A stretch of 64,000 nucleotides of DNA, from assembly GCA_035448545.1 (NCBI GenBank), contig DAOTJE010000003.1, positions 124,001-188,000 of the forward strand, written 5' to 3'. Below, piece after piece: positions 40,954 through 49,915 of the stretch (position 1 is its first letter; each line of letters opens with the position of its first letter). The notes below the pieces were generated by a model that was given only the letters and a program-made list of their open reading frames with translations, was not told the DNA's origin and did no database searches. This stretch comes from Anaerobaca sp035448545. Lineage in GTDB: Bacteria > Planctomycetota > Phycisphaerae > Sedimentisphaerales > Anaerobacaceae. The translations under genes and the position numbers were made by a program.

Positions 40954-43797
40954 TCAGAACGGCCTGGCCACCGGTGTGGTCACACCGGCCAGCCACAGGA
41001 TCTCCCCTTCGGACAGGGCCTTGTCGTAGACCCGGACGTCGTCGAGCAGGCCGATGTAGAGCTTGTACAGGCCGCCCGCCGTGTGATTGGTGATCGCGCC
41101 GATGTAGGCGTTGTGCTGCGATGTGCCGGCGAGATTGTAGGTCGCGGTCGCGGTGACGGTTCTTTCCAGTTGTCCATCGATGAAGATCCGCAGGTCGGCA
41201 CCTTGCCTCTGGCCGGCCACCGAATGCCACTCATTGTTGTTGGTCACGCTCACCGAGTCGACCACGTACTTGGTGACGTCGTCATCGGTGACCAGGGTGA
41301 CCACGCCTTCGGTGGTCTCGCTCATGATCAGGCAGTAGCGATGTCCGCCGCCGGTGTCTCCGCCCTTGGCGTAGATGGTCCCCTTGTTGTCGTCGCCGGT
41401 GCCGGTCATGCCGGTCTTGTACCAGGCAGTCACGGTCCAGTCCGTGGTGCTGAAGTCGAGCAGGGCGGGATTGCCAAGGTCGGCGTAGCCGGCGTCGTTG
41501 ACCTGGAGAGCCATGCCGTTGCCGGGCCGGCCGGAAGTGACGAACTGACCGTCTACGACGGCGCCATTCAGCCCGTTGCCCGAACTGTCGTTGGCGTTGC
41601 CCTCGAACTCGTAGCGAGCCAGCAGGTTCGCGGCGTCAGGCTCCGTCGGCGTGATGAACTCAGGGGCCTTCGGATAGAGCCGGATGTCGTCGATGTACAG
41701 GATGCCCTTGGACCCCGAGCCCTCGATGCCGATCGTCAGCGTGGTTACGTTCCGCAGATTGCCAACCGCCGACAGATCGATGTTCCAGGGCAGCCAGGCC
41801 GTCTTGGTGATGTCGGCCGGATCGCCGCTGTAGGCGATCTTGGTGTTGTTGATTTTCACGTACATCCGTCCGGTGTTGCCGGCCGCGCCCCGGAAGTAGA
41901 GCGACAGGCTCTTGATGCCGTTGGTGGTCCAGTCCTGCGGCTCTTCGAACTGACGTTCGGCCTCCGAATAGAACGGCGAAGTGGTGTTGTCGTACATCAG
42001 GGGCATCGACTGGACGCCACTATGGACAATGGTCCGCTCGGCAAACGGCGCGTTGAGGTGGCCGACTGTCGAGCCGGTGTCGTTGACCCAGCCGTCGAGC
42101 CAGGTATCGAAGATCGCGGTTCCGGCATCGAGGTCGTCGTTGTAGCTCTCAAAGCCGTCGACCAGAGCGTACTGCTGTGTCGAGAAGCTCCAGACCTCGC
42201 CGGCCCAGAGGGAATCCGGTCCTACCTCGTCCACCTTCCAGCAGTACGTGGTTCCATAGTTCAGCGTGTCAGGAGTCCAGGTGCTTTGTGCGACGCTGTC
42301 GGCCAGAGGCAGATTCTCCGGGTCCGTGCCGAAGTAGACGTCGTGCGAGGTGGCCTCGCGGCCGGGGCGCCAGCTCAGAGCGGCGTCCGGGGCGATGTCC
42401 GTCGCGGCATCGGCCGGCTGCGGCTGGCGGGCCTGCACGGGGACGTAGAAGAAGCGGACTTCACTCAGGCCGTACTGAGCGATCATGCCCCAGTTGCTGT
42501 TGACGGTCAGCCGGACGTACTTGGCCGCCACGCCTTGGAGGTCCACCACGCTGTTGTGGGCGTAGCCGGCCTTGGCGCTGGCCCTCGCCAACTCGGTCTC
42601 ACCGAGCACTGCCCAGTCGGTGCCGTCGGTGGAGTATTCGATGGTCACGCTCTTGAGCCCGAATCCGAGCACTGGCTCGAATTGGACGTTGTAGTTCCAG
42701 ACCCACATCTCGTAGAGCTTGTAGACCTTGTCGAACTCGTACTCGATGTAGACGGGATCGTCCCCGGCCGGCAGACCCAACCACATGTCTGAGGCTTCGG
42801 CCGAGTGTTCGTCGGCCGCGTTGAGGCCGGAACCGTCGATGGTCCTCTCAGGGCCCACGCCTGCGTTGGAAACCGCGTTGCTCGTCGCGATGATGCCGGT
42901 GATCGGATACGCATACGGCTCCGTTGTGAAGCTCCAGACGTCGCCCTTGAAGATGGTGTAGTCCGGCGCGCCATTGACCTCATCAATTCGCCAGTAGTAG
43001 GTCGTGGCGAAATCGAGCAGACCCGCCGGATCGTAGCTGGCATCGCTCTGGCCCTGGCTGACCAGGACCCCCATCGGGTTGGCCCGGCTGGCGGCATTGA
43101 CATCATCGAAGACGGTCCCGAAATACACGTCGTGGGTCACCGCCGTCTCTCCCGCCATCCATTGCAGCACGATCTCGCGTGCCACGTCTGTCGCGGTATC
43201 CTCCGGTACAGGATTGGTCGCTGTCTCGCTCGTCGGCGCCGGCAAGACCGCGACACCCAGCATATTGCCCCCGTGGCCTTCGGTGCAGCCGCCGATTGTG
43301 ACGACGCCGGCCTTGACTTCCAGGGCAAAGATGGAGGAGTACTGATCGATGTCCCCGTCCGCGCTTTCGTCGATGCCGATGTCTTCACCTGTGTCGACGA
43401 AACCCATGTCGGTCAGCCAGGGCATGCCGGTGATGATGGGGTCCACACCCAGGCCGCCGGCGGCGCCGCCCATGCGGTTGTCCACGAACACGTAGAGGAT
43501 GGCGCTCTTCGCCAATGTGATGTCCACCTCATAGGCGGACATGTTCTTGTTGTCGTTGGCCAGCATGATGTACTCGGCGCCGACCAGGAACTCCGGCACT
43601 TCGTTGTACTGGTGGGTCCGGTCCACGAAGACGACCGCGTCCTCACCCAGTGGATTCGGCGCGATCTGCGGATCCTCGGGGGCATCCGTGTCGGTGTTCC
43701 GGTGCGCCACGGCCGTGATCAACTGGGCTTGGGCTACCGGAGCGGCCGCCAATATGGCAGCCAACAGCAAAATCAGAACCATCAGTCTCTTCAACAT
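40954..43797 (-). CDS. Large secreted LamG/discoidin/FN3-like surface protein
   Basis: A 947-residue exported protein with signal peptide (1-24). In order: an N-terminal beta domain (about 27-190), an FN3-like module (NPVPEDTATDVAREIVLQWM, about 195-305), a discoidin (F5/8 C) domain (about 310-470; DMWLGLPAGDDPVYIEYEFD), a second FN3-like module that repeats the first (QPADAATDIAPDAALSWRPG, about 475-565), a carbohydrate-binding-like region, and a LamG/concanavalin-like domain (about 740-935; LLARYEFEGNANDSSGNGLN). It probably binds polysaccharide at the cell surface. No catalytic residues are recognised. GGAGG precedes ATG 43797. Confidence 0.88.
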   Translation of the reverse strand: MLKRLMVLILLLAAILAAAPVAQAQLITAVAHRNTDTDAPEDPQIAPNPLGEDAVVFVDRTHQYNEVPEFLVGAEYIMLANDNKNMSAYEVDITLAKSAILYVFVDNRMGGAAGGLGVDPIITGMPWLTDMGFVDTGEDIGIDESADGDIDQYSSIFALEVKAGVVTIGGCTEGHGGNMLGVAVLPAPTSETATNPVPEDTATDVAREIVLQWMAGETAVTHDVYFGTVFDDVNAASRANPMGVLVSQGQSDASYDPAGLLDFATTYYWRIDEVNGAPDYTIFKGDVWSFTTEPYAYPITGIIATSNAVSNAGVGPERTIDGSGLNAADEHSAEASDMWLGLPAGDDPVYIEYEFDKVYKLYEMWVWNYNVQFEPVLGFGLKSVTIEYSTDGTDWAVLGETELARASAKAGYAHNSVVDLQGVAAKYVRLTVNSNWGMIAQYGLSEVRFFYVPVQARQPQPADAATDIAPDAALSWRPGREATSHDVYFGTDPENLPLADSVAQSTWTPDTLNYGTTYCWKVDEVGPDSLWAGEVWSFSTQQYALVDGFESYNDDLDAGTAIFDTWLDGWVNDTGSTVGHLNAPFAERTIVHSGVQSMPLMYDNTTSPFYSEAERQFEEPQDWTTNGIKSLSLYFRGAAGNTGRMYVKINNTKIAYSGDPADITKTAWLPWNIDLSAVGNLRNVTTLTIGIEGSGSKGILYIDDIRLYPKAPEFITPTEPDAANLLARYEFEGNANDSSGNGLNGAVVDGQFVTSGRPGNGMALQVNDAGYADLGNPALLDFSTTDWTVTAWYKTGMTGTGDDNKGTIYAKGGDTGGGHRYCLIMSETTEGVVTLVTDDDVTKYVVDSVSVTNNNEWHSVAGQRQGADLRIFIDGQLERTVTATATYNLAGTSQHNAYIGAITNHTAGGLYKLYIGLLDDVRVYDKALSEGEILWLAGVTTPVARPF

Positions 43798-44033
43798 GGC
43801 GATCCTCCTTCAGAATCGATCACTGGAGCTGCACAGGCGTCGAGTGCCGACGCGCTACAGGTATGTCGTGCGGGTGCGCCTCGCGAACGCAGCCGGAATC
43901 GTGCTGTGAATGCTCCCCCTGCACCATGTATCGGGCACTGCACATCGGCTCAGGTCCTCCGTCCCGTCTATGTTGGACTCGGGGGTCCACAATCCATTGG
44001 ACCGACCCTGAACCTCCCGCAACCGCCAACTCT

Positions 44034-44062
44034 CTTATATCACATCCCGGCTTGTCATGCAA
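44034..44062 (-). promoter_or_regulatory. Sigma70-type promoter for the LamG gene
   Basis: On the minus strand TTGCAT, a 17-base spacer and TATAAG, predicting a start near 44027 and a 5' leader of about 230 bases. The 300-base gap 43798-44097 holds this and no gene. Confidence 0.5.
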
Positions 44063-44097
44063 CGGAATCTGTCGAGGCTTGGCGCGCGCTCGGGGTA

Positions 44098-45021
44098 CTA
44101 TGGCTGCTTCGTTTGGGCAGTGACCGGGGCCGGCTGGGGAACGCCTCGGGTGGCCTTGCCGTGCAGGACGCCCGCGTCGTCGAACCACAAGGGATCGATG
44201 CAGATGAACCGGTTCCAGGGCTCGGAATCGTCCTTCTGCTGGTGGTAGATCGACCACAGATTGCCTGCCTGGTCTTTGACGACGCAGCCGTGGCCCGGCC
44301 CGAAGGCCTGGTCGTTCCGGCGGACGATGGGATTGCCGGCGTACTTGGTGAAGGGACCCGTCGGTTTGGTGGCCGTCGCGTAGCCGATGGCGTAGTCCAG
44401 CGTGTTGGCCGCCGTGCCCGAGTAGAGCAGGTAATAGGTCCCCCGATGCTTGAGCATCCACGGGCCTTCCGTGACCGCGCCGCGAATCGTCTCCCACGGT
44501 TCGGTCGGGTGGAGCAGCTCGATGGGCTCGCCCTCCTTATCCAGAGGGGTCTTCATCGGCTGGACATGGATCCGGAAGCCGGGAAACTGCACGTAGTAGA
44601 GATAGTATCGGCCGTCGTCATCACAGAACATGTGTGCGTCGATGGCATTGTCGAACAGTCTGGCGCGATCGACGAACTTCCCGTCGGGCCGATCGGCGAC
44701 CGCCACGCCGATGCATTCGCCGACCGTATAGTAGAGGTAGAACCTGCCATCCTTGGGATCGTGGAAGACGTCGGGCGCCCAGACGTTCCTCCGGCCCGGC
44801 TCGAACACCCTCGGGCCCTTGGTCCAGTGAACCAGGTCCGTCGAGGTGTAGACGTGGTAGCTGACGTTGTCGCCGGTGGGATAGAGGTAATAGGTCCCGT
44901 CGACGAAGATCACCGTCGGGTCGGCCGGCCCGATCTCGTCAATGATCGGGTTGGTATAAGTCTTGTCTGTTGCGGTTGCCAGTGACGCCAGAAGGACCAG
45001 GCTCAACACGATGTTCAGCAT
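44098..45021 (-). CDS. Secreted GH43-family glycosidase
   Basis: A 307-residue exported five-bladed beta-propeller enzyme. Signal peptide about 1-18. The GH43 catalytic residues are visible: Asp34 (general base, GPADPTVIF), Asp129 (NAIDAHMFCDDDG) and Glu185 (general acid, GAVTEGPWMLKH). GH43 enzymes release arabinose or xylose from plant-type glycans, which fits the GH127 genes elsewhere in the window. ATG 45021 follows GGGAGG by 9 bases. It is a single-domain enzyme without a binding module. Confidence 0.92.
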   Translation of the reverse strand: MLNIVLSLVLLASLATATDKTYTNPIIDEIGPADPTVIFVDGTYYLYPTGDNVSYHVYTSTDLVHWTKGPRVFEPGRRNVWAPDVFHDPKDGRFYLYYTVGECIGVAVADRPDGKFVDRARLFDNAIDAHMFCDDDGRYYLYYVQFPGFRIHVQPMKTPLDKEGEPIELLHPTEPWETIRGAVTEGPWMLKHRGTYYLLYSGTAANTLDYAIGYATATKPTGPFTKYAGNPIVRRNDQAFGPGHGCVVKDQAGNLWSIYHQQKDDSEPWNRFICIDPLWFDDAGVLHGKATRGVPQPAPVTAQTKQP

Positions 45022-45189
45022 TGCAGCGACCTCCCAAGGTTTCGGAATTGCGTTCATGCTACCCGAGGATGGCAGCGACGCCAAGAAGCAGGCCGGAAAC
45101 TTGCCTGACGGAGGGCTCGTCGGTAAGATCAGTCGCTTCGCCCGCGCAGCGTGTGGCGAGCGAACGGCAACGGGTGTGGAGGCCGGTTT

Positions 45190-46347
45190 ATGCGTACGGT
45201 TCGATTCGGCATTATCGGTTGCGGGATGATTGGACGTGAGTTTGTCAGTGCCGCGGCCCGCTGGCTGCACCTGCCGGAGATGAGAGTGCGGCCCCAGATC
45301 GTCGCCATCTGCAACCGCACCCTCACAGCGCCCAAGATCGACTGGTTCCGGGACAACATTCCGACCCTCAGGCAGATCACCAGCAACTATCGCGAACTTC
45401 TGGACAACCCGGACGTCGAGGCGGTTTATGTGGCGGTCCCGCACCACCTGCATGCGGAGATTTATCTGGAGACCCTCGAAGCCGGTAAGCACCTGATGGG
45501 CGAGAAACCCTTCGGCATCGATCGCCGGGCGAACGAGGCGATCGTCGGCGGCGTCCGAAGACACCCCGAGTTGTGCGTGCGATGCGCTTCGCAGTTCTTC
45601 TTCTTCCCGGCGGCCCAGAGGATCGGACGGATGATCGAATCGAGAGCTTTCGGGAAGATCATCGAGGTCAACGTGGGATTCCTGCATTGCAGCGACCTGA
45701 ATCCGGACAAGCCCATCAACTGGAAGCGGATGTGTCAGCTCAACGGTGACTATGGCTGTCTCGGCGACCTCGGGCCCCATGCCTGCACGCTACCCTTCCG
45801 GGCCGGCTGGGTCCCGCGCAACGTGCGGGCGGTGCTCTCGAACATCATCCCGTCGCGTCCGGACGGGCACGGCGGCGCCGTTCCGTGCGAGACCTGGGAT
45901 AATGCGACGCTGCTGTGCGAGATGGAAGATCCGGATTCGGGCGGGGTGTTTCCCCTGACGCTGCGGGCCCATCGTATCTCGCCGGGCCAACGGAACAACT
46001 GGTACATCGAGATTCTCGGTACGGCCGCCTCCGCCCGATACAGCCTGAGGCAGGCCAACACGCTCGAGGTGCTGGAGTACCATGGCGGCACCGAGCAGCA
46101 GTGGCGGCAGATCGAGATGGGGCAAGAGACCGCATTTCGGTCGATTACGCAGGAATTGGCTCAGTTCGGCGTCTCGGACGCTATTCTCCAGATGTGGGCA
46201 GCGTACCTTTACGAACTGGACACCGGTCGGCCCCTCAGCCGGTTCGCCGGCTGCACCCGGCCGGAGGAAACCACCCGGTGGCACGAGCTGTTCACCGCCG
46301 CCCTCGAATCCCATGCCACCGGCAGGGCCGTGACTATCCCGCGCTGA
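45190..46347 (+). CDS. Cytoplasmic Gfo/Idh/MocA oxidoreductase
   Basis: A 385-residue dehydrogenase with an intact Rossmann motif FGIIGCGMIGREF and lysine motif MGEKPFGID, and no signal peptide, in contrast to the other Gfo/Idh proteins here. VPHHLHAEIYLETLEAGKH and DLGPHACTLPFRAGWVPRN complete the fold. It probably oxidises a sugar or inositol-like compound. GGAGG lies 8 bases before ATG 45190. It is divergent from the GH43 gene, suggesting catabolism of its product. Confidence 0.9.
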   Translation: MRTVRFGIIGCGMIGREFVSAAARWLHLPEMRVRPQIVAICNRTLTAPKIDWFRDNIPTLRQITSNYRELLDNPDVEAVYVAVPHHLHAEIYLETLEAGKHLMGEKPFGIDRRANEAIVGGVRRHPELCVRCASQFFFFPAAQRIGRMIESRAFGKIIEVNVGFLHCSDLNPDKPINWKRMCQLNGDYGCLGDLGPHACTLPFRAGWVPRNVRAVLSNIIPSRPDGHGGAVPCETWDNATLLCEMEDPDSGGVFPLTLRAHRISPGQRNNWYIEILGTAASARYSLRQANTLEVLEYHGGTEQQWRQIEMGQETAFRSITQELAQFGVSDAILQMWAAYLYELDTGRPLSRFAGCTRPEETTRWHELFTAALESHATGRAVTIPR

Positions 46348-46380
46348 GCCGGATGCTGTCAGACACGGAAAGGTCGATCC

Positions 46381-46926
46381 TTGAATAGGGTTGTCGAGAC
46401 TTGGGAGATTGCGGATATCGGTCCGGTGGCCGTGGCGGTTTCGGACCGGGCGCGCCACGCACGGATCACGATCAAGCGGGACGGGACCGTCACACTGACT
46501 CTGCCGCGACGGATGTCTCCGGAGCAGGCCAGGGGGCTTCTGCAGAAGAGCAAACGCTGGATTCAGACGCATCTGCGGCAGGTTCACGCCGAACAGCTTG
46601 ACCCTCGGCTCGACCGCGTCCAGGCACGCCGGCAGCTTGTTGACCGCCTCGAATACTTGGCCAGACAACACGGCTTCACGTACAACAAGGTCTTCATCAA
46701 GAACCAGAAGAGCCGGTGGGGCAGTTGCTCGTCCCACAACAACATCAACCTGAATGTACACCTCATGCGCCTGCCCGAGGAGCTTCGGGACTACGTCCTC
46801 GTCCACGAGCTGGTTCACACCCGCCACAAGAACCACAGTCGGCAGTTCTGGGCGACACTCAACGCGATTGTCGGCGACGGCCGGAAACTCCAGTGTCAAC
46901 TGCGCCGCTACCAGCCCGGGCCGTAA
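46381..46926 (+). CDS. YgjP-like (M48-related) metallopeptidase
   Basis: A 181-residue protein with the DUF45/YgjP layout: an N-terminal beta region (RHARITIKRDGTVTLTLPRR), KSRWGSCSSHNNINLNVHLM, and the zinc motif HELVH with HKNHSRQFW downstream. These proteins are predicted cytoplasmic zinc peptidases of unknown target. The start codon is probably TTG 46381, with GGAAAGG about 8 bases upstream; no ATG occurs before the conserved region. It lies 33 bases after the Gfo/Idh gene. Confidence 0.85.
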   Translation: MNRVVETWEIADIGPVAVAVSDRARHARITIKRDGTVTLTLPRRMSPEQARGLLQKSKRWIQTHLRQVHAEQLDPRLDRVQARRQLVDRLEYLARQHGFTYNKVFIKNQKSRWGSCSSHNNINLNVHLMRLPEELRDYVLVHELVHTRHKNHSRQFWATLNAIVGDGRKLQCQLRRYQPGP

Positions 46927-46987
46927 GCGGACGGAAAGCAGGATGCCGGTTTAAGATCCTCGCATGAGGCGCAGGCTTGGTGCGCCC

Positions 46988-47488
46988 TCAAAACTCCCCT
47001 TCCACGTAGTCGTCGAAATGGTACATCTCGGCGTTCTCGAGGAAGGTCTCCGGTCTGGCCACGAAGTCACAGAGACGCTGGACCAGGACCAGGTGTTTGT
47101 TCTCCTCTTCGGCCAGTTGTTTGAGGATGGTCTTGTGGTTCGGGTCTCTGGCCTCATCGGCCTTCTGCAGGTAGAAATCGCGGCTCTGCTTCTCGATCTC
47201 GCAGGCTTTGCGATACAGATTCACTTCGCTGATGTCGATGTCGAAGTGTTGGGCGCCGTCTCGCATCTTTGCGAAGGTTTTCTTGGCGTGTTTCAGGACG
47301 TCCGTCGCGGCCGGCTTTCCGGCGGTCTGGTGCTGCAGGGCCTTGACCGTCTCGTAGTGCTTGACCTCTTCCCCGGCCAACATGTTCAGGATGTTCTTCA
47401 ATCCCGTGTTGCTGGTCCTGTCGGCCAGTTCCCGGTAGAAATGCTCGGCGTATTTCTCCTTCTCCATCGCGAACTCGAATATGTCCAT
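46988..47488 (-). CDS. Rubrerythrin-like ferritin-family protein
   Basis: A 166-residue four-helix di-iron protein with two E-x-x-H type motifs (AGEEVKHYETV and AEEENKHLVLV) and paired glutamates (EKEKYAEHFYREL, EIEKQSRDFYLQ). It has no rubredoxin domain, so it is the short rubrerythrin or YciE-like form. Expected to reduce peroxide or handle iron in an anaerobe. AAAGGAGA lies just before ATG 47488. It is divergent from a second ferritin-like gene. Confidence 0.87.
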   Translation of the reverse strand: MDIFEFAMEKEKYAEHFYRELADRTSNTGLKNILNMLAGEEVKHYETVKALQHQTAGKPAATDVLKHAKKTFAKMRDGAQHFDIDISEVNLYRKACEIEKQSRDFYLQKADEARDPNHKTILKQLAEEENKHLVLVQRLCDFVARPETFLENAEMYHFDDYVEGEF

Positions 47489-47778
47489 TGATTCTCCTTT
47501 CCACGATCGATTCCAACGCCTGCGCTACGTGAGATCGCTCCCAAACCGCCTATGCTGCCATCCGGTTCATGGCACGAATAGTCGTACTGTCGGGCGGGCC
47601 ATTTGTTCTCGGAAACTGGAATGTTCCAATCGCGCGCTTGACTTCCCCCGCTTCGGAACAAAAATAGCACGCACGATGAATGCGTTCCCCGTGGCCCGGT
47701 CGGCGCATGGGGGGTGTCGTTCCCGCCAACGGGGTAGATGCGTGCTGGTGGCAACGGCGTAAGCTTGGGAGGAATGCA

Positions 47779-48276
47779 ATGGGAACCAGAGGTATCGAAA
47801 TCGTCGGAATGGACGTCAAGGAACTGCTCGAGCTGCTGAATCGGGCCTACTGCGACGAGTGGCTGGCCTACTACCAGTACTGGTTGGGAGCCAAGGTCGT
47901 CAAGGGGCCGATGAAGGATGCGGTGATTGTGGAACTTGAGCAGCACGCCACCGAGGAGCTGAACCACGCATTGATGCTTACCACACGGATCATCCAGTTG
48001 GGCGGCACCCCGATTACCACACCCCAGGCTTGGTACAAGTGGACCAACTGCGGCTATGACGCCCCGGACGATCCCTATGTCCAGACGATCCTCGAGCAGA
48101 ACATCAAGGGTGAGCGGTGCGCCATCAGCACCTACCAGAAGCTCATGCAGAAGACCCAGGTGGCCGACCCGGTCACGTACAATATCGCTCTGCAGATTAT
48201 CCAGCAGGAGGTCGAGCATGAGGAGGATCTTCAGGCGTTGCAGGAGGACCTTGAGCTGATGCTCAGGAGGTCGTAA
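47779..48276 (+). CDS. Ferritin-like (bacterioferritin/Dps-related) protein
   Basis: A 165-residue four-helix protein: LLELLNRAYCDEWLAYYQYW, LEQHATEELNHALMLTTRII, ILEQNIKGERCAISTYQKLM and IQQEVEHEEDLQALQEDL carry the Glu/His pattern of a di-iron site. Probable iron storage or oxygen detoxification. GGAGG is 6 bases before ATG 47779. It is divergent from the rubrerythrin-like gene over 290 bases of non-coding DNA and is followed by a possible terminator at 48346-48364. Confidence 0.85.
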   Translation: MGTRGIEIVGMDVKELLELLNRAYCDEWLAYYQYWLGAKVVKGPMKDAVIVELEQHATEELNHALMLTTRIIQLGGTPITTPQAWYKWTNCGYDAPDDPYVQTILEQNIKGERCAISTYQKLMQKTQVADPVTYNIALQIIQQEVEHEEDLQALQEDLELMLRRS

Positions 48277-48345
48277 TCTCTGGAAAACGGCAGGACCTTT
48301 TGCACACCCGATTGCGTCGAACAGGGTTTTTCTCTCATGTTTTGA

Positions 48346-48364
48346 GGCTGCGGCAGCCGATTTT
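48346..48364 (+). terminator. Hairpin after ferritin-like gene
   Basis: GGCTGC-G-GCAGCC followed by GATTTTAAAA. A short stem with a partial T-run, about 70 bases past the stop. Confidence 0.4.
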
Positions 48365-48387
48365 AAAAAAATGCGAAAGAATTCGGC

Positions 48388-48416
48388 TTGACAGTCTCAA
48401 AGAAGCCGCATATACT
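48388..48416 (+). promoter_or_regulatory. Near-consensus sigma70 promoter for a non-coding transcript
   Basis: TTGACA at 48388-48393, a 17-base spacer and TATACT at 48411-48416: the strongest promoter sequence I see in the window. Predicted start near 48423. No open frame of coding character follows. Confidence 0.75.
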
Positions 48417-48422
48417 GCATGT

Positions 48423-48725
48423 TTGATGGGTGGGTATAACGTCCAAGATGGACCTCCGCTGGTCAGAGTAACTTAGGGGAGCCTATAGAACTAAGGTGAC
48501 CGTCTGCGGAGAGGCCTTCCTGACGTTGCGGTAGTACGGCATCCTGCCCGAGGCCAGATTTGTGTGAGATTCTTGAACACCCGTTCCTGACGGGTCGTAC
48601 ATAAGTTCGGTATGCGTTAGACATGGGAGCCTTGGATTCAGGCTCCAAGAATACAGTTGAGCATCTTAAAGCCCCTGCGTAGTCTCGCTTCCTCTCCCTC
48701 CGCACCGCAGGGGCTTTCCTTTTGT
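48423..48725 (+). ncRNA. Putative structured small RNA of about 300 nt, class unknown
   Basis: Bounded by the consensus promoter at 48388-48416 and a 12-bp terminator stem at 48668-48717. The interior shows no protein-like frame but contains local hairpins, for example GGAGCCT and AGGCTCC near 48629-48650. It lacks the conserved words of tmRNA, RNase P RNA or SRP RNA that I would recognise. A 6S-like or lineage-specific RNA is possible. It lies between the ferritin-like gene and rex. Confidence 0.6.
48668..48725 (+). terminator. Strong intrinsic terminator of the small RNA
   Basis: AAAGCCCCTGCG (48668-48679) pairs perfectly with CGCAGGGGCTTT (48706-48717) and is followed by CCTTTTGT. The loop is 26 bases. 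Confidence 0.75.
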
Positions 48726-49127
48726 CCCTCCCCAAATCCCTTCTGGAGTAACGGTGTTTCTTGATACTCGGCACGAAAAGCCCGTCTGATGTTCGAAGTG
48801 CAGCGTCCAGGCTATTCGTACCTCTGGGCCCGCGCAGGTAACCTGCCGGGCTGACGGGAAGAAGCACGCCCGGCACGGCCGCTCAGGCCTATCGCTGATG
48901 AAGGGGGAGCTGTGGGGGACCGACAGGCCCTGGTATCCGTCCTCGGGCAAAACCTGACGATCTCGTTGGAATTGCCTTTACCAGGACATGTGGGACTCTG
49001 GTTGCCAACCGTGGCTGGTGACACGAAAGGGGTGGAAATAGGGACTTTTGGGGATAGAATTCTTTGGAGCTCGTTGGAGAGTGGTAGAGAACCACCAATT
49101 CAACCTGTTATTGAGCATGTACTTACG
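48726..49127. other. Non-coding stretch upstream of rex
   Basis: No gene is recognised. A stable hairpin of the form CCCGC-GCAGG-TAA-CCTGC-CGGG lies at about 48829-48850. Together with the small RNA before it, about 1 kb upstream of rex is free of coding sequence. Confidence 0.5.
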
Positions 49128-49174
49128 TTGTTGTGCCGACGGTGTAATTGAAAATGTGAAGCGGTGCACAACAA
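49128..49174. promoter_or_regulatory. Inverted repeat upstream of the rex promoter
   Basis: TTGTTGTGC at 49128-49136 and its exact complement GCACAACAA at 49166-49174, ending 6 bases before the -35 box. The half-sites resemble the TTGTGA/TCACAA halves of Rex operators but are 29 bases apart, so a single Rex dimer site is not evident. Confidence 0.3.
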
Positions 49175-49179
49175 AATGC

Positions 49180-49208
49180 TTGACTCGTAATGCGATTCTG
49201 CGGATAAT
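49180..49208 (+). promoter_or_regulatory. Sigma70-type promoter of the rex-hyd operon
   Basis: TTGACT at 49180-49185, a 17-base spacer and GATAAT at 49203-49208, predicting a leader of about 80 bases before rex. A small inverted repeat GATAA-N5-TTATC lies at 49232-49246 in the leader and might be an operator. Confidence 0.6.
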
Positions 49209-49297
49209 GCGATGTGTTGTCTGTTTGTGGCGATAATATGTTTATCAGGCCTCGATAATGTGATGCCGGTAACGGAAGATAGCTGAGGTACATGGTT

Positions 49298-49915
49298 ATG
49301 GCCAACAGGAGCTGCATCATAAGGCTGTCCCGGTACAAGAACGCGCTGAATCGGTTAAAGGCGCTGAACTTCGTGCGCGTGTTCTCCGACAATCTTGCAG
49401 ATGCGGCTGGGGTGACTGCGGCACAGGTCCGGAAGGATTTCTCGCTTTTTGGCATTACGGGAAACCGCCGGGGTGGGTATAAAGTGGACGAGTTGAGCGA
49501 TCAGCTCAACAGGATCCTCGGCAAGGACCAGCTCCAGGAGGTCGTTGTCGTCGGGATGGGCAATATCGGCAAGGCCCTTTTCCACTATGGGGGACTCGAA
49601 AAGAGCGGTATTAAAATCGCGGCAGGCTTCGACATCGATCCGGTCAAATTCGACCGCCAGTCACCTCGGCCGGTGCTGCCTCTGGATGATCTGGTCGGTT
49701 TCGTCAAGGACCGTGGCATTACTCTGGGGGTCATTGCAGTGCCCGACTACGCCGCCCAGCAGGTGTTGGAGTTGATGCTGTCGGCCGGGATCAGGGGGGT
49801 GCTGAATTTCGCGCCCATCTGCTTGAAGGCACCGGAAGGATGTGTCGTCAATAATATCAATCTCGAAAGCGAACTTGAGAACCTGATCTACTTCATCAAC
49901 GCCTCGGAAAAATGA
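49298..49915 (+). CDS. rex: Redox-sensing transcriptional repressor Rex
   Basis: A 205-residue NADH/NAD+-responsive repressor. The N-terminal winged helix (RLSRYKNALNRLKALNF, VTAAQVRKDFSLFG with the recognition-helix RKD) is followed by a Rossmann domain (EVVVVGMGNIGKAL, AAGFDIDPVKF) and the dimer-swapping C-terminal helix. ATG 49298 has GAGG 9 bases upstream; ATG 49292 is an alternative. Rex normally represses fermentative and hydrogenase genes when NADH is low. Its stop overlaps the next ATG by 4 bases, so it is in the hydrogenase operon and probably autoregulated. Confidence 0.93.
   Translation: MANRSCIIRLSRYKNALNRLKALNFVRVFSDNLADAAGVTAAQVRKDFSLFGITGNRRGGYKVDELSDQLNRILGKDQLQEVVVVGMGNIGKALFHYGGLEKSGIKIAAGFDIDPVKFDRQSPRPVLPLDDLVGFVKDRGITLGVIAVPDYAAQQVLELMLSAGIRGVLNFAPICLKAPEGCVVNNINLESELENLIYFINASEK

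Noticed and set aside
40621..44985. Two long plus-strand frames antisense to the LamG and GH43 genes
   Set aside because: They mirror clearly recognisable secreted proteins on the other strand and show no motifs.
48463..48876. Minus-strand frame over the small RNA
   Set aside because: Starts and ends without a ribosome site, has no domain, and runs against a consensus promoter and terminator on the plus strand.
49128..49246. Rex operator upstream of rex
   Set aside because: Half-sites resembling TTGTG/CACAA exist but are 29 bases apart, and GATAA-N5-TTATC is too short; no standard 18-base Rex palindrome was found, so only low-confidence entries were kept.
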